The position numbers were made by a program, and so were the translations under genes. A stretch of DNA of 64,000 nt, taken from Clostridia bacterium (lineage in GTDB: Bacteria; Bacillota; Clostridia; Lachnospirales; Lachnospiraceae). This document shows positions 7,403-16,129 of this stretch, in pieces. Below the pieces are notes generated by a model. The model was not told the DNA's origin. It ran no database searches and worked only from the letters and a program-made list of their open reading frames with translations. Location: NCBI GenBank assembly GCA_003249225.1, contig QKJQ01000022.1, forward strand, positions 1 to 64,000, read 5' to 3'. Position 1 is the stretch's first letter. Every line of letters begins with the position of its first letter.

Positions 7403-8320
7403 ATGGCTCGGAAAAGAGAAAAAATGCATGAATCCCTTGTACATCAAGCTAACATGGCATTCGCATCAAAGCTTGCGATTGGACAGTCAAAGCATGCTGA
7501 CAAGAAAGATGAGCGAGCTCTATTAAGTGAAAAGAGAAAAAAGGATATAAATGCATATCTGACCTATGATGAACGAATTACCATTCACAAGATTTATTCC
7601 TGGGGAACATTTCGTGATTATCTGAAACATGCCAGCTATTTTTTAAAATGGTGCAAGGAACATTATCATTGCAGGACTCTTTTGGAATGCAGACCGCATG
7701 TAGATGAATGGCTGATGGAAAGGTCATCTTTGTCAGCCTATACAGTGAAGCTGGAAGCATCTGCACTCGCAAAGCTATATGGATGCACAACCGGTGATTT
7801 CATCAAAACAGCTGTAAGACATAGGTCAGATATCAAACGAAGCCGAAAGCCTGCTAGCAGAGATAAGAATTTTTCTGAAACAAAGAATCAGGAATTCATT
7901 GATTTTTGTAAGGCAACAGGGCTTCGTAAGGAAGAGTTGGAATGTCTCAGAGGTACACAACTGGTATGCAAGAATGGTATCTATTACATCGGAGTCTCAC
8001 GTGGTGCAAAAGGTGGCAGATATCGTGAATCTCCCATTATATCAAATGTTGATGCAATTGTGGAACGTATGAAAAAGGCTGGAACAGGAAAGGTATGGGT
8101 GCAGGTGCCTGACATTGATGTCCATTCGTATCGTAGCAATTATTGTATTGAAATCTATAAGGCATTGGCAAGGCCACTTGAAAAGATACCAATGAAAGAA
8201 CGGTATCATTGCAGGAGCGAACTGAAAGGCACTTGCTATGATAAACGTGCAATGCTGATTGCCAGCAGGTGTCTTGGACATAATCGAATCAATATCATAG
8301 CAGAGCATTATCTACGCTAA
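7403..8320 (+). CDS. Divergent tyrosine recombinase
   Basis: A 305-residue protein with a recognisable though divergent tyrosine-recombinase catalytic set: Arg175 (TGLRKEEL), Lys203 (GAKGGRY), His241 and Arg244 (HSYR), His293 (LGH) and Tyr303 (HYLR). The nucleophile is only two residues from the C-terminus. Residues 55-150 resemble the N-terminal helical DNA-binding domain. ATGs occur at 7397 and 7403; spacing to AAAGGAAG favours 7403. It stands directly upstream of the second recombinase on the same strand. It may resolve, invert or assist integration; which one is not evident. Confidence 0.7.
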   Translation: MARKREKMHESLVHQANMAFASKLAIGQSKHADKKDERALLSEKRKKDINAYLTYDERITIHKIYSWGTFRDYLKHASYFLKWCKEHYHCRTLLECRPHVDEWLMERSSLSAYTVKLEASALAKLYGCTTGDFIKTAVRHRSDIKRSRKPASRDKNFSETKNQEFIDFCKATGLRKEELECLRGTQLVCKNGIYYIGVSRGAKGGRYRESPIISNVDAIVERMKKAGTGKVWVQVPDIDVHSYRSNYCIEIYKALARPLEKIPMKERYHCRSELKGTCYDKRAMLIASRCLGHNRINIIAEHYLR

Positions 8321-8449
8321 CTCATATGCCCGCAGGATCTGCGCGCATATTGTAATAAAAAAGATTCGTTTTTAAAATTACCTGTCATATTGTTTATGAA
8401 ACAAAAACAAAATTTGTTTCGAAAACTAAAAAACAGGAGAACACAACAT

Positions 8450-9673
8450 ATGCAAGATAGGATTATACTATTGCAGGAAGCTTATGAATGTGGTATCTTG
8501 GACGAAGCAGAAGTCGCAAAAAAAATAAAGATGACAAAAGAAAAGTATGTAAAAGAGCACCATCAATATTCCATAAGCACAAGAAAAGATGGTCGCTGTA
8601 TAACAACTGTAAGAAAAGAAAATGAAAACCGACAACAGATTGCCGCTCCATCCTATAAAGAACTGATTAATAAGCTTTATGATTATTACAATGACTGTAA
8701 GAAAGCTAATTACACAGTTAATGATTTGTATGAGATTTGGGTCAAAATAAGACGAGAAAAGGCAATGACTACAAACAGTCTTGATATCAAGACTGTCAAA
8801 CGTGATGAAGAACACTGGCAAAAATACTTTATCGGTAAAAAGCTCATAACTCTCCCGATAAGAAAACTAACCGTCAGAATGCTGAACAACTTTCTGAATG
8901 ATTCCATTACAACATTCAGCCTTTCACGAAAAGAATTTAGCAACATGAAAACAATCCTTAACGCAATCTTTCAGATTGCAATGGATGAAGAAGTACTGGT
9001 ATCAAACCCACTTCTTAATGCTCGCACGACTGTAAAATTTCATGCTGTCAAAAAAAGAAGAGATGGTTCAAAAATCTTTCTTGAAAAAGAACAGGACCCT
9101 CTTGAGGAATACCTTTACCAGCAAAGAACCGTAGAAGCCTATTCAATTCTGCTGCACTTTCAAATCGGAACAAGAATCGGTGAACTGGTTGCTCTTGAGG
9201 CCGAGGATATATCCGATGAAGAAATTTATATCCATAAAACTGAGATAGCAGATAAAGAGTATATCAACGGAAAATATGTAAACAAAGGCTACAAGGTTGT
9301 AGAATATGTTAAACATGACATCGAAGCAGGCTATCGAACAATTCTTTTGACAGAAAAGGCAATTACTATTCTTGAAGAGGTCAAGAATTTGTCAGACGGA
9401 AACCAGTATCTATTCACACAATCAAACGGTAAAAGAATGACGAGTTGTAGCTATAGTTACTGGCTACGAAAATATTGCAAAGAAGCTGGCATTCCATTTA
9501 AGAGCAGTCATAATATCCGCAGAACTTTTGCCAGTCGTCTTTATTCAATAGGTATGTCATTAGAAGAAATCAGTATGTACATGGGACATGAAGATACTGA
9601 TACCACAAAGAAATATATCTATAATTACAACGAAAAAAGTAAAAATCGTGCTCTTATGAACAAAGCATTGTAA
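8450..9673 (+). CDS. int: Tyrosine integrase of the tRNA-Gly island
   Basis: A 407-residue phage/ICE-type integrase. An N-terminal arm-binding region covers about residues 1-65, a SAM-like core-binding domain about 85-190, and the catalytic domain about 215-395 with Arg242 (GTRIGEL), His354 and Arg357 (HNIRR), His380 (MGHEDT) and Tyr389. The catalytic set looks complete. The first frame opens at 8390, but AACAGGAG sits ten bases before the ATG at 8450, so that start is preferred. Its stop lies about 140 bases from the tRNA-derived att site, the classical position for the enzyme that integrated the element. Confidence 0.88.
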   Translation: MQDRIILLQEAYECGILDEAEVAKKIKMTKEKYVKEHHQYSISTRKDGRCITTVRKENENRQQIAAPSYKELINKLYDYYNDCKKANYTVNDLYEIWVKIRREKAMTTNSLDIKTVKRDEEHWQKYFIGKKLITLPIRKLTVRMLNNFLNDSITTFSLSRKEFSNMKTILNAIFQIAMDEEVLVSNPLLNARTTVKFHAVKKRRDGSKIFLEKEQDPLEEYLYQQRTVEAYSILLHFQIGTRIGELVALEAEDISDEEIYIHKTEIADKEYINGKYVNKGYKVVEYVKHDIEAGYRTILLTEKAITILEEVKNLSDGNQYLFTQSNGKRMTSCSYSYWLRKYCKEAGIPFKSSHNIRRTFASRLYSIGMSLEEISMYMGHEDTDTTKKYIYNYNEKSKNRALMNKAL

Positions 9674-9815
9674 CCTTCCCTATGTATATTAAAGTTGTTG
9701 ATTCTATGTAAAAGGATTTTCTCATATGGGCATGCACACACCCTGCATACATGATTTACAAGCAACAAAAAATCGCAAATCCTTGATTTTATAAGGATTT
9801 ACGACTCTTAACCGA

Positions 9816-9838
9816 AAGCGGATAACGGGAATCGGACC
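9816..9838. repeat. Proximal attachment site (23-bp repeat within tRNA-Gly)
   Basis: Identical over 23 bp to 4870-4892. It covers the 3' half of the T arm and the acceptor strand of tRNA-Gly on the minus strand, so insertion kept the tRNA intact. Confidence 0.85.
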
Positions 9839-9887
9839 CGCCTCCTCAGCTTGGGAAGCTGATATTCTACCAATGAACTATATCCGC
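9817..9887 (-). tRNA. tRNA-Gly(CCC)
   Basis: A 71-nt cloverleaf on the minus strand. Acceptor GCGGATA pairs with TATCCGC plus discriminator T. The D arm contains GTTCATTGGTAGAAT. The anticodon stem is TCAGC/GCTGA with loop TTCCCAA, giving anticodon CCC, and the T loop has the CCGATTC-type sequence. CCA is not encoded. Its 3' end is the att site of the adjoining island. Confidence 0.93.
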
Positions 9888-9929
9888 ATTGAACCTATTT
9901 TACAACACATTTTATGGAATTTCAAGAGG

Positions 9930-10988
9930 TCAATTAATAAAAGGAATTCCAAGTATGGTTGCATAGGTCTCTCCAACGCTTCCGGCAGATGCTTTGATCT
10001 GAAGTTGATCGCACTGACCGAATACATCATTGCCAATCTTTGCGATTTCATCTGGTAACTCTATGTAGGTAAGAGATGCGCAGTTATAAAAAGCAAAGTC
10101 CGAAATCAACGCTACCTTATCCGGGACGATCACTCGTTTTAAAGCAATGCAGTCTTCAAATGCACTTTCTCCGATGCTGAGCAGCTCGCCTGGAAGATTG
10201 ATCGCTTCTAGTTTTTTGCAGCCAATAAACGCACATTCCTTAATGCTTGTAACGGATTCCGGGATCTCAACGTTTACCAGTTCCTCGCAGAATTCAAATG
10301 AGTTGGCATCAATGCTGGTCACCCCATTTGCAATCACTACATTTTTCACATGAGACATGTCAAAAGTGTTCACAAGATTACCGGTAAATGAAACCGTAAT
10401 TGAATCCAGCTTATCACAAGCATAAAAAGCATAATCTTCAATAGTCGTTATGGTCGAAGGTACTTCAAGAGCAGTCAGTGAATTGCAGTCACTAAAAGCA
10501 GAATCACCGATATAACGCACACTCGAAGGTATTAATAATTCTTCAAGTGCCGTACATCCTTCAAACGCACTGCTTCCAATACTCACCAGTGTATCCGGCA
10601 GTGAAAGCGTCTTCATGTCCGAGTAATAACTGAAAGCAAAGTCATCAATCGCTGTGACCGGATAGGAATCTATCGTTGAAGGAATAACAAGGTCTGTAGT
10701 AAAGATATCAAGACCTTCTGTGATAATGACTTCACCCTCAACAATATTATACTCATATTCACTTGTGCTAAGATTCTCTTCTGTCACGTTGCTGCCGCTC
10801 ACGTCAGTGAATGCCGCAAAATCCAGATCCCCATCGATCTGTTCGACGGATGGATCTACAAAGTACAAACCAAAATCATCTGCATATCCCAGACCACGAT
10901 CCGAAAACACAAGTATGCAAACAGACAGAATTACGCACACAGCAACACCCGACAAACGTATCACGGATGACTTATTTCGCAAGCCCAT
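9930..10988 (-). CDS. BspA-type leucine-rich-repeat secreted protein
   Basis: A 352-residue protein. It begins with a signal peptide or anchor (charged MGLRNKSSVIR, then a hydrophobic stretch to about residue 30). Residues of about 110-330 are LRR_5/BspA repeats with the FxxCxxL pattern (SAFEGCTALEELLIPSSV, FAFYNCASLTYIELPDEI). Such repeats usually bind proteins or host surfaces. It is followed upstream by a second LRR gene of the same type with a 14-base gap, so the pair is likely an operon and perhaps a tandem duplication. The ligand is unknown. Confidence 0.82.
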   Translation of the reverse strand: MGLRNKSSVIRLSGVAVCVILSVCILVFSDRGLGYADDFGLYFVDPSVEQIDGDLDFAAFTDVSGSNVTEENLSTSEYEYNIVEGEVIITEGLDIFTTDLVIPSTIDSYPVTAIDDFAFSYYSDMKTLSLPDTLVSIGSSAFEGCTALEELLIPSSVRYIGDSAFSDCNSLTALEVPSTITTIEDYAFYACDKLDSITVSFTGNLVNTFDMSHVKNVVIANGVTSIDANSFEFCEELVNVEIPESVTSIKECAFIGCKKLEAINLPGELLSIGESAFEDCIALKRVIVPDKVALISDFAFYNCASLTYIELPDEIAKIGNDVFGQCDQLQIKASAGSVGETYATILGIPFIN

Positions 10989-11002
10989 ATAGATTCTCCT
11001 AT

Positions 11003-12004
11003 TTATCTGCTTATAACTTCAAAATTACCCAATGAAAATAACTCTGTTAAACTATCTAGCTGTTCAGCAGACACGTAAACTTTTTTAAGGGATGTGCAAT
11101 AGTCAAACATTGTATTATCAACTGAAATCAAATTTGCAGAAAGTGTCACTTCTTCCAGTGCGCTGCAGTCATAGAACATTCTTGATCCAACTTCTACAAC
11201 CGAGTCCGGAATCGTCATGCTCTTTAATGACGAACAGCTCCAGAACACTTCAAATCCAATCACTTTAATGTTTTCAGGAATTACAATTTCCTCAAGGCTT
11301 GAACAATTATCAAACATTTCATCCTGCAAAATTGCCATTCCTTTCGACAGTGTAACTGATTTTAAAAGCACACAATCAAAGAAAGAACCCGAGCCCAATG
11401 TTTCCAAGCTGTCCGGTAAAACTACTTCAGTCAACATACTGCAGCCAACAAAAGCTTCCTTCCCAATTGTAGTTAAGGTATCCGGGAAAGTTATAGATTG
11501 AAGCATATCACAATTAGTAAAAGCATTATCCCCAATTGTAACGACTCCTTCCGGAATATTGATGTTGGTTAAATTCGTGCATCCGTAAAATGCACTTTCC
11601 CCAATTGATGTAACTGAATTCGGTATGCGTATTTCTGTCATTTTCTCCAGATAAGAAAGTGCTTCTGCATCAATTCCAACAACTGGATATGTCTTGTCAT
11701 TGTACACAATACTGTCACAGACATAATATTGTGTATATTGATAATCATAATATGCCGAAACGGTTGCCGAATCTGAAGACAATGTATATCCAAGCCCACC
11801 CATCAGATACAACCCGTATTCTGCATCAAAATAACCTTCTTCTGGTATTGGTATCCCATTGTCATCGTATGCAGGTGTTACCGTTATATTAGAACTGTCG
11901 ACCTGCGTCAGACTTGAGGAATCACCGGTATTCTTTTTCCCACAGCTTGTAAATACCAGCATCGCGCTCATTATTATCAATAACAATACAATTTGTTTTT
12001 TCAT
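11003..12004 (-). CDS. BspA-type leucine-rich-repeat lipoprotein
   Basis: A 333-residue protein. MKKQIVLLLIIMSAMLVFTSCGKK is a lipoprotein signal peptide with the lipobox cysteine at residue 20. LRR_5 repeats fill the second half (SAFYGCTNLTNINIPEGV and so on). The frame is open further upstream, but the ATG at 12004 follows an ACGGAGAA ribosome site and starts the signal peptide directly. It would be anchored on the outer face of the membrane. Its neighbour is another LRR protein; upstream genes make surface glycan precursors. Confidence 0.83.
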   Translation of the reverse strand: MKKQIVLLLIIMSAMLVFTSCGKKNTGDSSSLTQVDSSNITVTPAYDDNGIPIPEEGYFDAEYGLYLMGGLGYTLSSDSATVSAYYDYQYTQYYVCDSIVYNDKTYPVVGIDAEALSYLEKMTEIRIPNSVTSIGESAFYGCTNLTNINIPEGVVTIGDNAFTNCDMLQSITFPDTLTTIGKEAFVGCSMLTEVVLPDSLETLGSGSFFDCVLLKSVTLSKGMAILQDEMFDNCSSLEEIVIPENIKVIGFEVFWSCSSLKSMTIPDSVVEVGSRMFYDCSALEEVTLSANLISVDNTMFDYCTSLKKVYVSAEQLDSLTELFSLGNFEVISR

Positions 12005-12042
12005 TCTTTTCTCCGTTTCTATATGTCCTGTCATACCTATAA

Positions 12043-13164
12043 CTATATATCGGCAGAATTCGCTTTTTCGCTTACCTCATTTACCAAATGAAGTGCAGCT
12101 CGTACTACTTTATCCATATCATAATATTTATATTGTCCCAGTCTTCCACCGAATATAATATTGTTTTCTTTTTCCCCCAGCTCCTTGTACCTTTCATAAA
12201 GCGCATCGTTCTTTTCATTATTAACTGGATAATAGGGTTCATCCCCAGTCTTCCAGGTTGCAGGATATTCGTAGGTAACAACTGTTTTGGGCTGTTTGCC
12301 AAAAGCAAAATGTTTATGCTCAATGATTCTTGTATAGGGTATCTCGCGCTCTGTATAGTTGATGACAGCATTCCCTTGAAAGTTTTCTTCATCGATTATT
12401 TTCGTATCGAAACGAAGGGATCTATACTCAAGTTCACCAAAACAATAATTATAGTACTCATCGATCATCCCGGTGAACAAGGTCTTCTTGGCTCTAAATT
12501 CTTCCTGATCACGGACAGCGTAGTAATCCGTATTGAGTCTTACTTCAATACCTTCCAGCATATGCTCAATCATAGAGGTATAACCGTTTTCCGGTATTCC
12601 CTGGTATCTGTCATTAAAGTAATTATTGTCATAAATGAACCGTACCGGCAATCTTTTAATAATAAAAGCCGGAAGGTCTTTGCAGGCTCTTCCCCATTGT
12701 TTCTCAGTGTAACCATTGATCAGCTTTTCATAGATGTCTGGTCCTACCAACTTGATTGCCTGTTCTTCAAGGTTTGTCGGGTCAGTATCTTTTAGTTGTT
12801 CAGTCTGCTTATCTATAATTTCTTTTGCTTCTTTGGGTGTCTTGCATCCCCACATCTGATGAAATGTATTCATATTAAAAGGCAGATTGAAGAGTTCGTC
12901 CTTGTAGATAGCAAGCGGCGAATTGATAAAGTGATTAAATGTTGTAAATCGGTTCACATATTCCCAGATCTCTTTATCTGACGTATGAAAAATGTGTGCT
13001 CCATATACATGGACCTGAATTCCTTCCACTGCTTCTGTATAGATATGTCCTGCTATATGACTGCTTTTATCAATTACAAGACAGCGTTTCCCTTGATCAG
13101 TCATCTCTCTTGCAAATACTGCACCAAAGATTCCAGCTCCTACGATCAGATAATCATACATCAC
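12043..13164 (-). CDS. glf: UDP-galactopyranose mutase
   Basis: A 373-residue flavoenzyme that converts UDP-galactopyranose to UDP-galactofuranose for cell-surface glycans. The N-terminal FAD-binding motif is VGAGIFGAVFAREM. HVYGAHIFHTSDKEIWEYVNRFTTFNHF and the GYTEKQWG segment are Glf signatures, as are the C-terminal YEYPATWKTGDEPYYPVNNEKN and GGRLGQYKYYDMD. Length fits the family. It overlaps the glycosyltransferase stop by four bases, implying coupled translation and a shared job in galactofuranose-containing polymer synthesis. Confidence 0.94.
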   Translation of the reverse strand: MMYDYLIVGAGIFGAVFAREMTDQGKRCLVIDKSSHIAGHIYTEAVEGIQVHVYGAHIFHTSDKEIWEYVNRFTTFNHFINSPLAIYKDELFNLPFNMNTFHQMWGCKTPKEAKEIIDKQTEQLKDTDPTNLEEQAIKLVGPDIYEKLINGYTEKQWGRACKDLPAFIIKRLPVRFIYDNNYFNDRYQGIPENGYTSMIEHMLEGIEVRLNTDYYAVRDQEEFRAKKTLFTGMIDEYYNYCFGELEYRSLRFDTKIIDEENFQGNAVINYTEREIPYTRIIEHKHFAFGKQPKTVVTYEYPATWKTGDEPYYPVNNEKNDALYERYKELGEKENNIIFGGRLGQYKYYDMDKVVRAALHLVNEVSEKANSADI

Positions 13165-14120
13165 ACATCCTCCTCATTCTCATTCAGATTTTTTGTATCC
13201 ATTACAATATAAATCGGTCTTTTGCGTATCTCTGTCATTACCATACCAAGATATTCCCCAATTGTTCCCAGCAGCAGGAACAAAATAGAAAATAAAAAAG
13301 TTATAAAGCTGCAAAGCAAGGCGGTTCCGCTCCCAAATCCATTTCTTATATAAAAAATAATATAATACAGAAAACTCCCGACCATCATAGTCAAAGAAAC
13401 TATGCTTGCCAATGCCCCTGCTTTTAATGGTGTTACCGAAAAGCAATTTAAGGTATGCATCGCGATCCTGAACAAAGAGCGAATCGAGTATTTGCTGACA
13501 CCGGCATATCGTTCCGGCGCTTTATATTCAATGATGCTTTTCCTGAATCCAATCGACTGAATAAAACCTCTCAGGTATCGGTTCCGCTCTCTGAAATCCT
13601 GTTTCAATACAGCCGCCACCCGTTCCGATAAGCCAAAAAAATCCGAAACATTCTGCTCGAACTGTACGGTTGATAAACGGTTCAGAATCATATAGAATGC
13701 TTTCGAAGTAATTCTCTTTATTATACCGGCATCTTTGTTCTCTGCTCTTGACATCAATACGATGTCATCTCCATTGAGATACTTATTTAACATCTCGGGC
13801 AGTAATTCCGGTGGATTCTGAAGATCAGCATCCATACATACCATAAATTCTCCGCTTGCTTTATCAATTCCGGCAATCATTGCCGCTTCATGACCAAAGT
13901 TTCGCGAAAAATGTATCACTTTAGTGTGACTGTCATTCTCTGCAAATGAGTCCAGAAGATTCCTGCTTTTGTCCGAACTTCCATCGTTAACAAAGATTAT
14001 TTCATGTTCCCATCCCATTGATGCAACCTGTACCATTGCCTTTTCAATAGTCGTTTGAAACTGCTGTAAGTTTTCTTCCTCATTATAAACCGAGACTATG
14101 ACAGATAATCTCCCCTGCAT
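13161..14120 (-). CDS. Family 2 glycosyltransferase, membrane-anchored (GtrB/DPM1-like)
   Basis: A 319-residue enzyme with an N-terminal GT-A fold (VIVSVYNEEENLQQF at the start; MDADLQNPPELL carrying the DxD-type metal site near residue 100). Two C-terminal transmembrane helices follow (about residues 235-260 and 270-295), as in GtrB/ArnC-type enzymes that load a sugar onto a polyprenyl phosphate. The frame is open upstream to 14240, but that part is made of the repeated H1 element (MCREHA... twice); the ATG at 14120 has GGGGAAAA before it and starts a normal GT2, so it is preferred. It is co-transcribed with glf. Confidence 0.85.
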   Translation of the reverse strand: MQGRLSVIVSVYNEEENLQQFQTTIEKAMVQVASMGWEHEIIFVNDGSSDKSRNLLDSFAENDSHTKVIHFSRNFGHEAAMIAGIDKASGEFMVCMDADLQNPPELLPEMLNKYLNGDDIVLMSRAENKDAGIIKRITSKAFYMILNRLSTVQFEQNVSDFFGLSERVAAVLKQDFRERNRYLRGFIQSIGFRKSIIEYKAPERYAGVSKYSIRSLFRIAMHTLNCFSVTPLKAGALASIVSLTMMVGSFLYYIIFYIRNGFGSGTALLCSFITFLFSILFLLLGTIGEYLGMVMTEIRKRPIYIVMDTKNLNENEEDV

Positions 14121-14240
14121 ATTTTTCCCCAATTCCTGTGCATGCTCTCTGCACATAGTAAGTTTGGTTCTTTCAAACTTTATAGTTGAAGATGCTTTTC
14201 CTTCAATTTCCCCCAATTCATGTGCATGCTCTCTGCACAT
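14121..14240 (-). repeat. H1-H2-H3 leader repeat array upstream of the GT2 gene
   Basis: Read on the minus strand: H1 (TGTGCAGAGAGCATGCACA, 14221-14239), a GGGGG run, H2 (TTGAAG/CTTCAA, 14186-14206), H3 (AAGTTTG/CAAACTT, 14160-14180), H1 again (14137-14155), then AGGAATTGGGG and the gene start. H1 contains an ATG opening the mini-frame MCREHAQELG, here in frame with the gene. The same order is found at maf, pepT and cimA. Confidence 0.75.
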
Positions 14241-14356
14241 GATTTTCCATTAATACAAGTATACACAGGATAATTTTCAACGTCAAGAACGTATAGATCA
14301 TAATGAAGCAATATCCTGCTGTTTTGCCCAATCATTCGATTATCTACTTATACAGC

Positions 14357-14388
14357 AAAAAAAGAAGAGCGGTCAGACCGCTCTTCTT
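14357..14388 (-). terminator. Terminator downstream of the secreted protein gene
   Basis: AAGAAGAGCGGTC and GACCGCTCTTCTT form a perfect 13-bp stem (14362-14388), with a T-run on the minus strand. It separates the 481-residue secreted protein gene from the GT2 operon. Confidence 0.85.
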
Positions 14389-14412
14389 TATAGTAAACAA
14401 ATAAACTAAGGA

Positions 14413-15858
14413 CTAGTTAATAGGGAATGCATAAATCTGTGATGGCAGATTGTCTGCAGCATCATTCGTTCCGCCCTTTGCTCTTAAAAGAACATAGGTA
14501 GCATCTGAAATAAGTGTTGTCTTGAATTCACTAGTGCTATAAAGATTATAATATGCAGGACAATATTTTGTTGATGCAATCAATAATTTAGATTCTGTTG
14601 TCTTCAATGAAGTCCATTTTGATTTAACAATATCAAATACAGTATCGCCTGTATAATCAATATCTACTGTAAATGCAGAACCTGATGATGATACAATACC
14701 AATATCGGATGCTTTTACTACAGTATACTCATAATTTGTTAAATCAGAGGTAAAGGTAACTGTCAGATAGCCACCTGATACTGCCGCTGCTGTAATTTCT
14801 GCAGGAGCTGCTGCTGACGGTGTAAATGTTACTTTTGTTTTAGCTGAAGCGTATTTCTTAGCTGTAGCTGCTGTTCTTACATAGAAGGTATAATCGCCAT
14901 TGCTATCCGCTGTTAACCCTAATATGTCAACAATTTGATTGGTTGTAAGATAAGTAACTTTTGTTGATGTAAGAGCTGAACCACTTACGCCAGCAGGATC
15001 GCCGATAGGATTTGTATTTGTGGATGTCTTATCATATGCATAAATAGACTCCCAAGTATCAGTCTTTCCTGTTGCGCTGATCTGCATACCGTTTTTCAAA
15101 GCAACTGTATCTTTCTTGTATGTTATCTTAACATTTGGAGCTTTAGAAACTTTAGAAACTTTTACTTTGATTTCTTTGCTGTAAGGTGAAACATTATCCT
15201 GATCAAAATAACGCATATAAAGTGTTGCACCTGATACTTTATAACTCTCTAAATATGCATAGCTGCTGAATGCATCAAAGCCAAAATCCCATTCTCCTGC
15301 AGTTGTTCTGGTCTGGATAAATGAATCAACATAGAATCTGTTTTCATCTGCGTCATAGTACTTACCATAAGAATTTTTAGTGTAAACTGTTACTGTTCCT
15401 TCGCTGTCTGTTACTGTTACTGTATTCAGGAATTCTTCAAGGGAGCTTACATCTTCCGCTGTATAATCAAGCGTTACTGCAAGCTTTTTGATTGCAGGTG
15501 CAAGTGTAATTATATTCTCAGCCGGAACTGTTGTCTTTCCATCCGCATCGAGAGCCGTTACAAAAGCAACATATACAGTTGATGCAGTCTTGAATGTTGA
15601 CATATCAATAATAAAATCAGACCCATCAGGTGTAGCTTCTGAGAATTTGGAATTTGATACATCTGTCTGCGCCCCATCTTCTTTTACTACAGTAAAATAA
15701 ACAGAGCCTGATGGAACACTTACATTTATAATTCCCTCTTCATAATTAACTTCATAACTAGATGCTGCAAGTGCCTTTTCACTCTTTGCCAGTCCCACGA
15801 TCACGAGAGCCATTGCAAAAAGAACTACTACATTTCTTACTTTCTTTAACACGTTCAT
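14413..15858 (-). CDS. Secreted protein of unknown function under c-di-GMP control
   Basis: A 481-residue protein with a clear signal peptide (MNVLKKVRNVVVLFAMALVI to about AAS at residue 33). The mature part is rich in Ser, Thr, Ala, Tyr and Lys with beta-strand-like segments and repeats of the type VTYKKDTVALKNG and AKTKVTFTPSAA, suggesting Ig- or fibronectin-like modules. No LPxTG motif or S-layer domain is visible. I do not recognise the family. It is preceded by a c-di-GMP-I riboswitch and a sigma-28-like promoter, so it is probably a surface or matrix protein switched with motility. Confidence 0.75.
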   Translation of the reverse strand: MNVLKKVRNVVVLFAMALVIVGLAKSEKALAASSYEVNYEEGIINVSVPSGSVYFTVVKEDGAQTDVSNSKFSEATPDGSDFIIDMSTFKTASTVYVAFVTALDADGKTTVPAENIITLAPAIKKLAVTLDYTAEDVSSLEEFLNTVTVTDSEGTVTVYTKNSYGKYYDADENRFYVDSFIQTRTTAGEWDFGFDAFSSYAYLESYKVSGATLYMRYFDQDNVSPYSKEIKVKVSKVSKAPNVKITYKKDTVALKNGMQISATGKTDTWESIYAYDKTSTNTNPIGDPAGVSGSALTSTKVTYLTTNQIVDILGLTADSNGDYTFYVRTAATAKKYASAKTKVTFTPSAAAPAEITAAAVSGGYLTVTFTSDLTNYEYTVVKASDIGIVSSSGSAFTVDIDYTGDTVFDIVKSKWTSLKTTESKLLIASTKYCPAYYNLYSTSEFKTTLISDATYVLLRAKGGTNDAADNLPSQIYAFPIN

Positions 15859-16022
15859 ACTCTACCTCCTTGTAGTCACACCTTGTCCATTCTTGACAAT
15901 GTTTAAATTGAGAATCCGGTCTACCAAACCAGCCCTCGTAAAACAATACCATCATCATAAGCTACCACCCTCATGATGACTTGATGTAAAGCAGTACCAA
16001 CTTCTACTAACCATCAAAAACA

Positions 16023-16049
16023 TTATCGGCATATCCAAGGCATTAATTA
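16023..16049 (-). promoter_or_regulatory. Sigma-28 (SigD/FliA)-like promoter for the secreted protein
   Basis: On the minus strand, TAAT (16046-16049), 15 bases, then GCCGATAA (16023-16030), close to the clostridial/Bacillus SigD consensus TAAA-N15-GCCGATAT. It lies between the c-di-GMP riboswitch and the gene, so it would give a transcript lacking the riboswitch. Confidence 0.5.
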
Positions 16050-16106
16050 ATAGCTTAACATAAAAAATTTCCCTTACACCAGAACAAACTCCGAGTTGAA
16101 GGGAAT

Positions 16107-16129
16107 AAAAAAACTTCCGTTCGGAAACT
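16107..16129 (-). terminator. Terminator of the c-di-GMP riboswitch
   Basis: On the minus strand AGTTTCC-GAAC-GGAAGTT is followed by seven T residues, directly after the aptamer and sharing its 3' strand. This suggests transcriptional control by termination. Confidence 0.6.

Larger units (their letters stand above)
4870..9838. mobile_element. tRNA-Gly(CCC)-integrated island carrying a DUF262-HEPN module
   Basis: A ~4.95-kb segment lies between two identical 23-bp repeats, one of which is the 3' end of tRNA-Gly(CCC). A tyrosine recombinase gene lies next to the tRNA end, as in typical tRNA-targeting elements. The contents are a HEPN gene, a DUF262 gene, a long intergenic region, a divergent tyrosine recombinase and an Int-type tyrosine recombinase. 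No replication, packaging or conjugation genes are present and I found no excisionase, so it is a small genomic island or satellite-like element. The sequence is visibly more AT-rich than the flanking core genes, consistent with transfer. Confidence 0.82.

Noticed and set aside
7403..8320. Relaxase or replication protein for the 305-residue island gene
   Set aside because: No HUH or relaxase motifs; the R-K-HxxR-H-Y set fits a tyrosine recombinase.
4870..9838. Prophage
   Set aside because: No structural, packaging, lysis or replication genes; only recombinases and a two-gene cargo.
14121..14240. N-terminal extension of the GT2 protein (MCREHAHELG...)
   Set aside because: The extension is made wholly of the H1 leader repeat; the canonical GT2 start with ribosome site is at 14120. 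Translation from the upstream ATG cannot be excluded.
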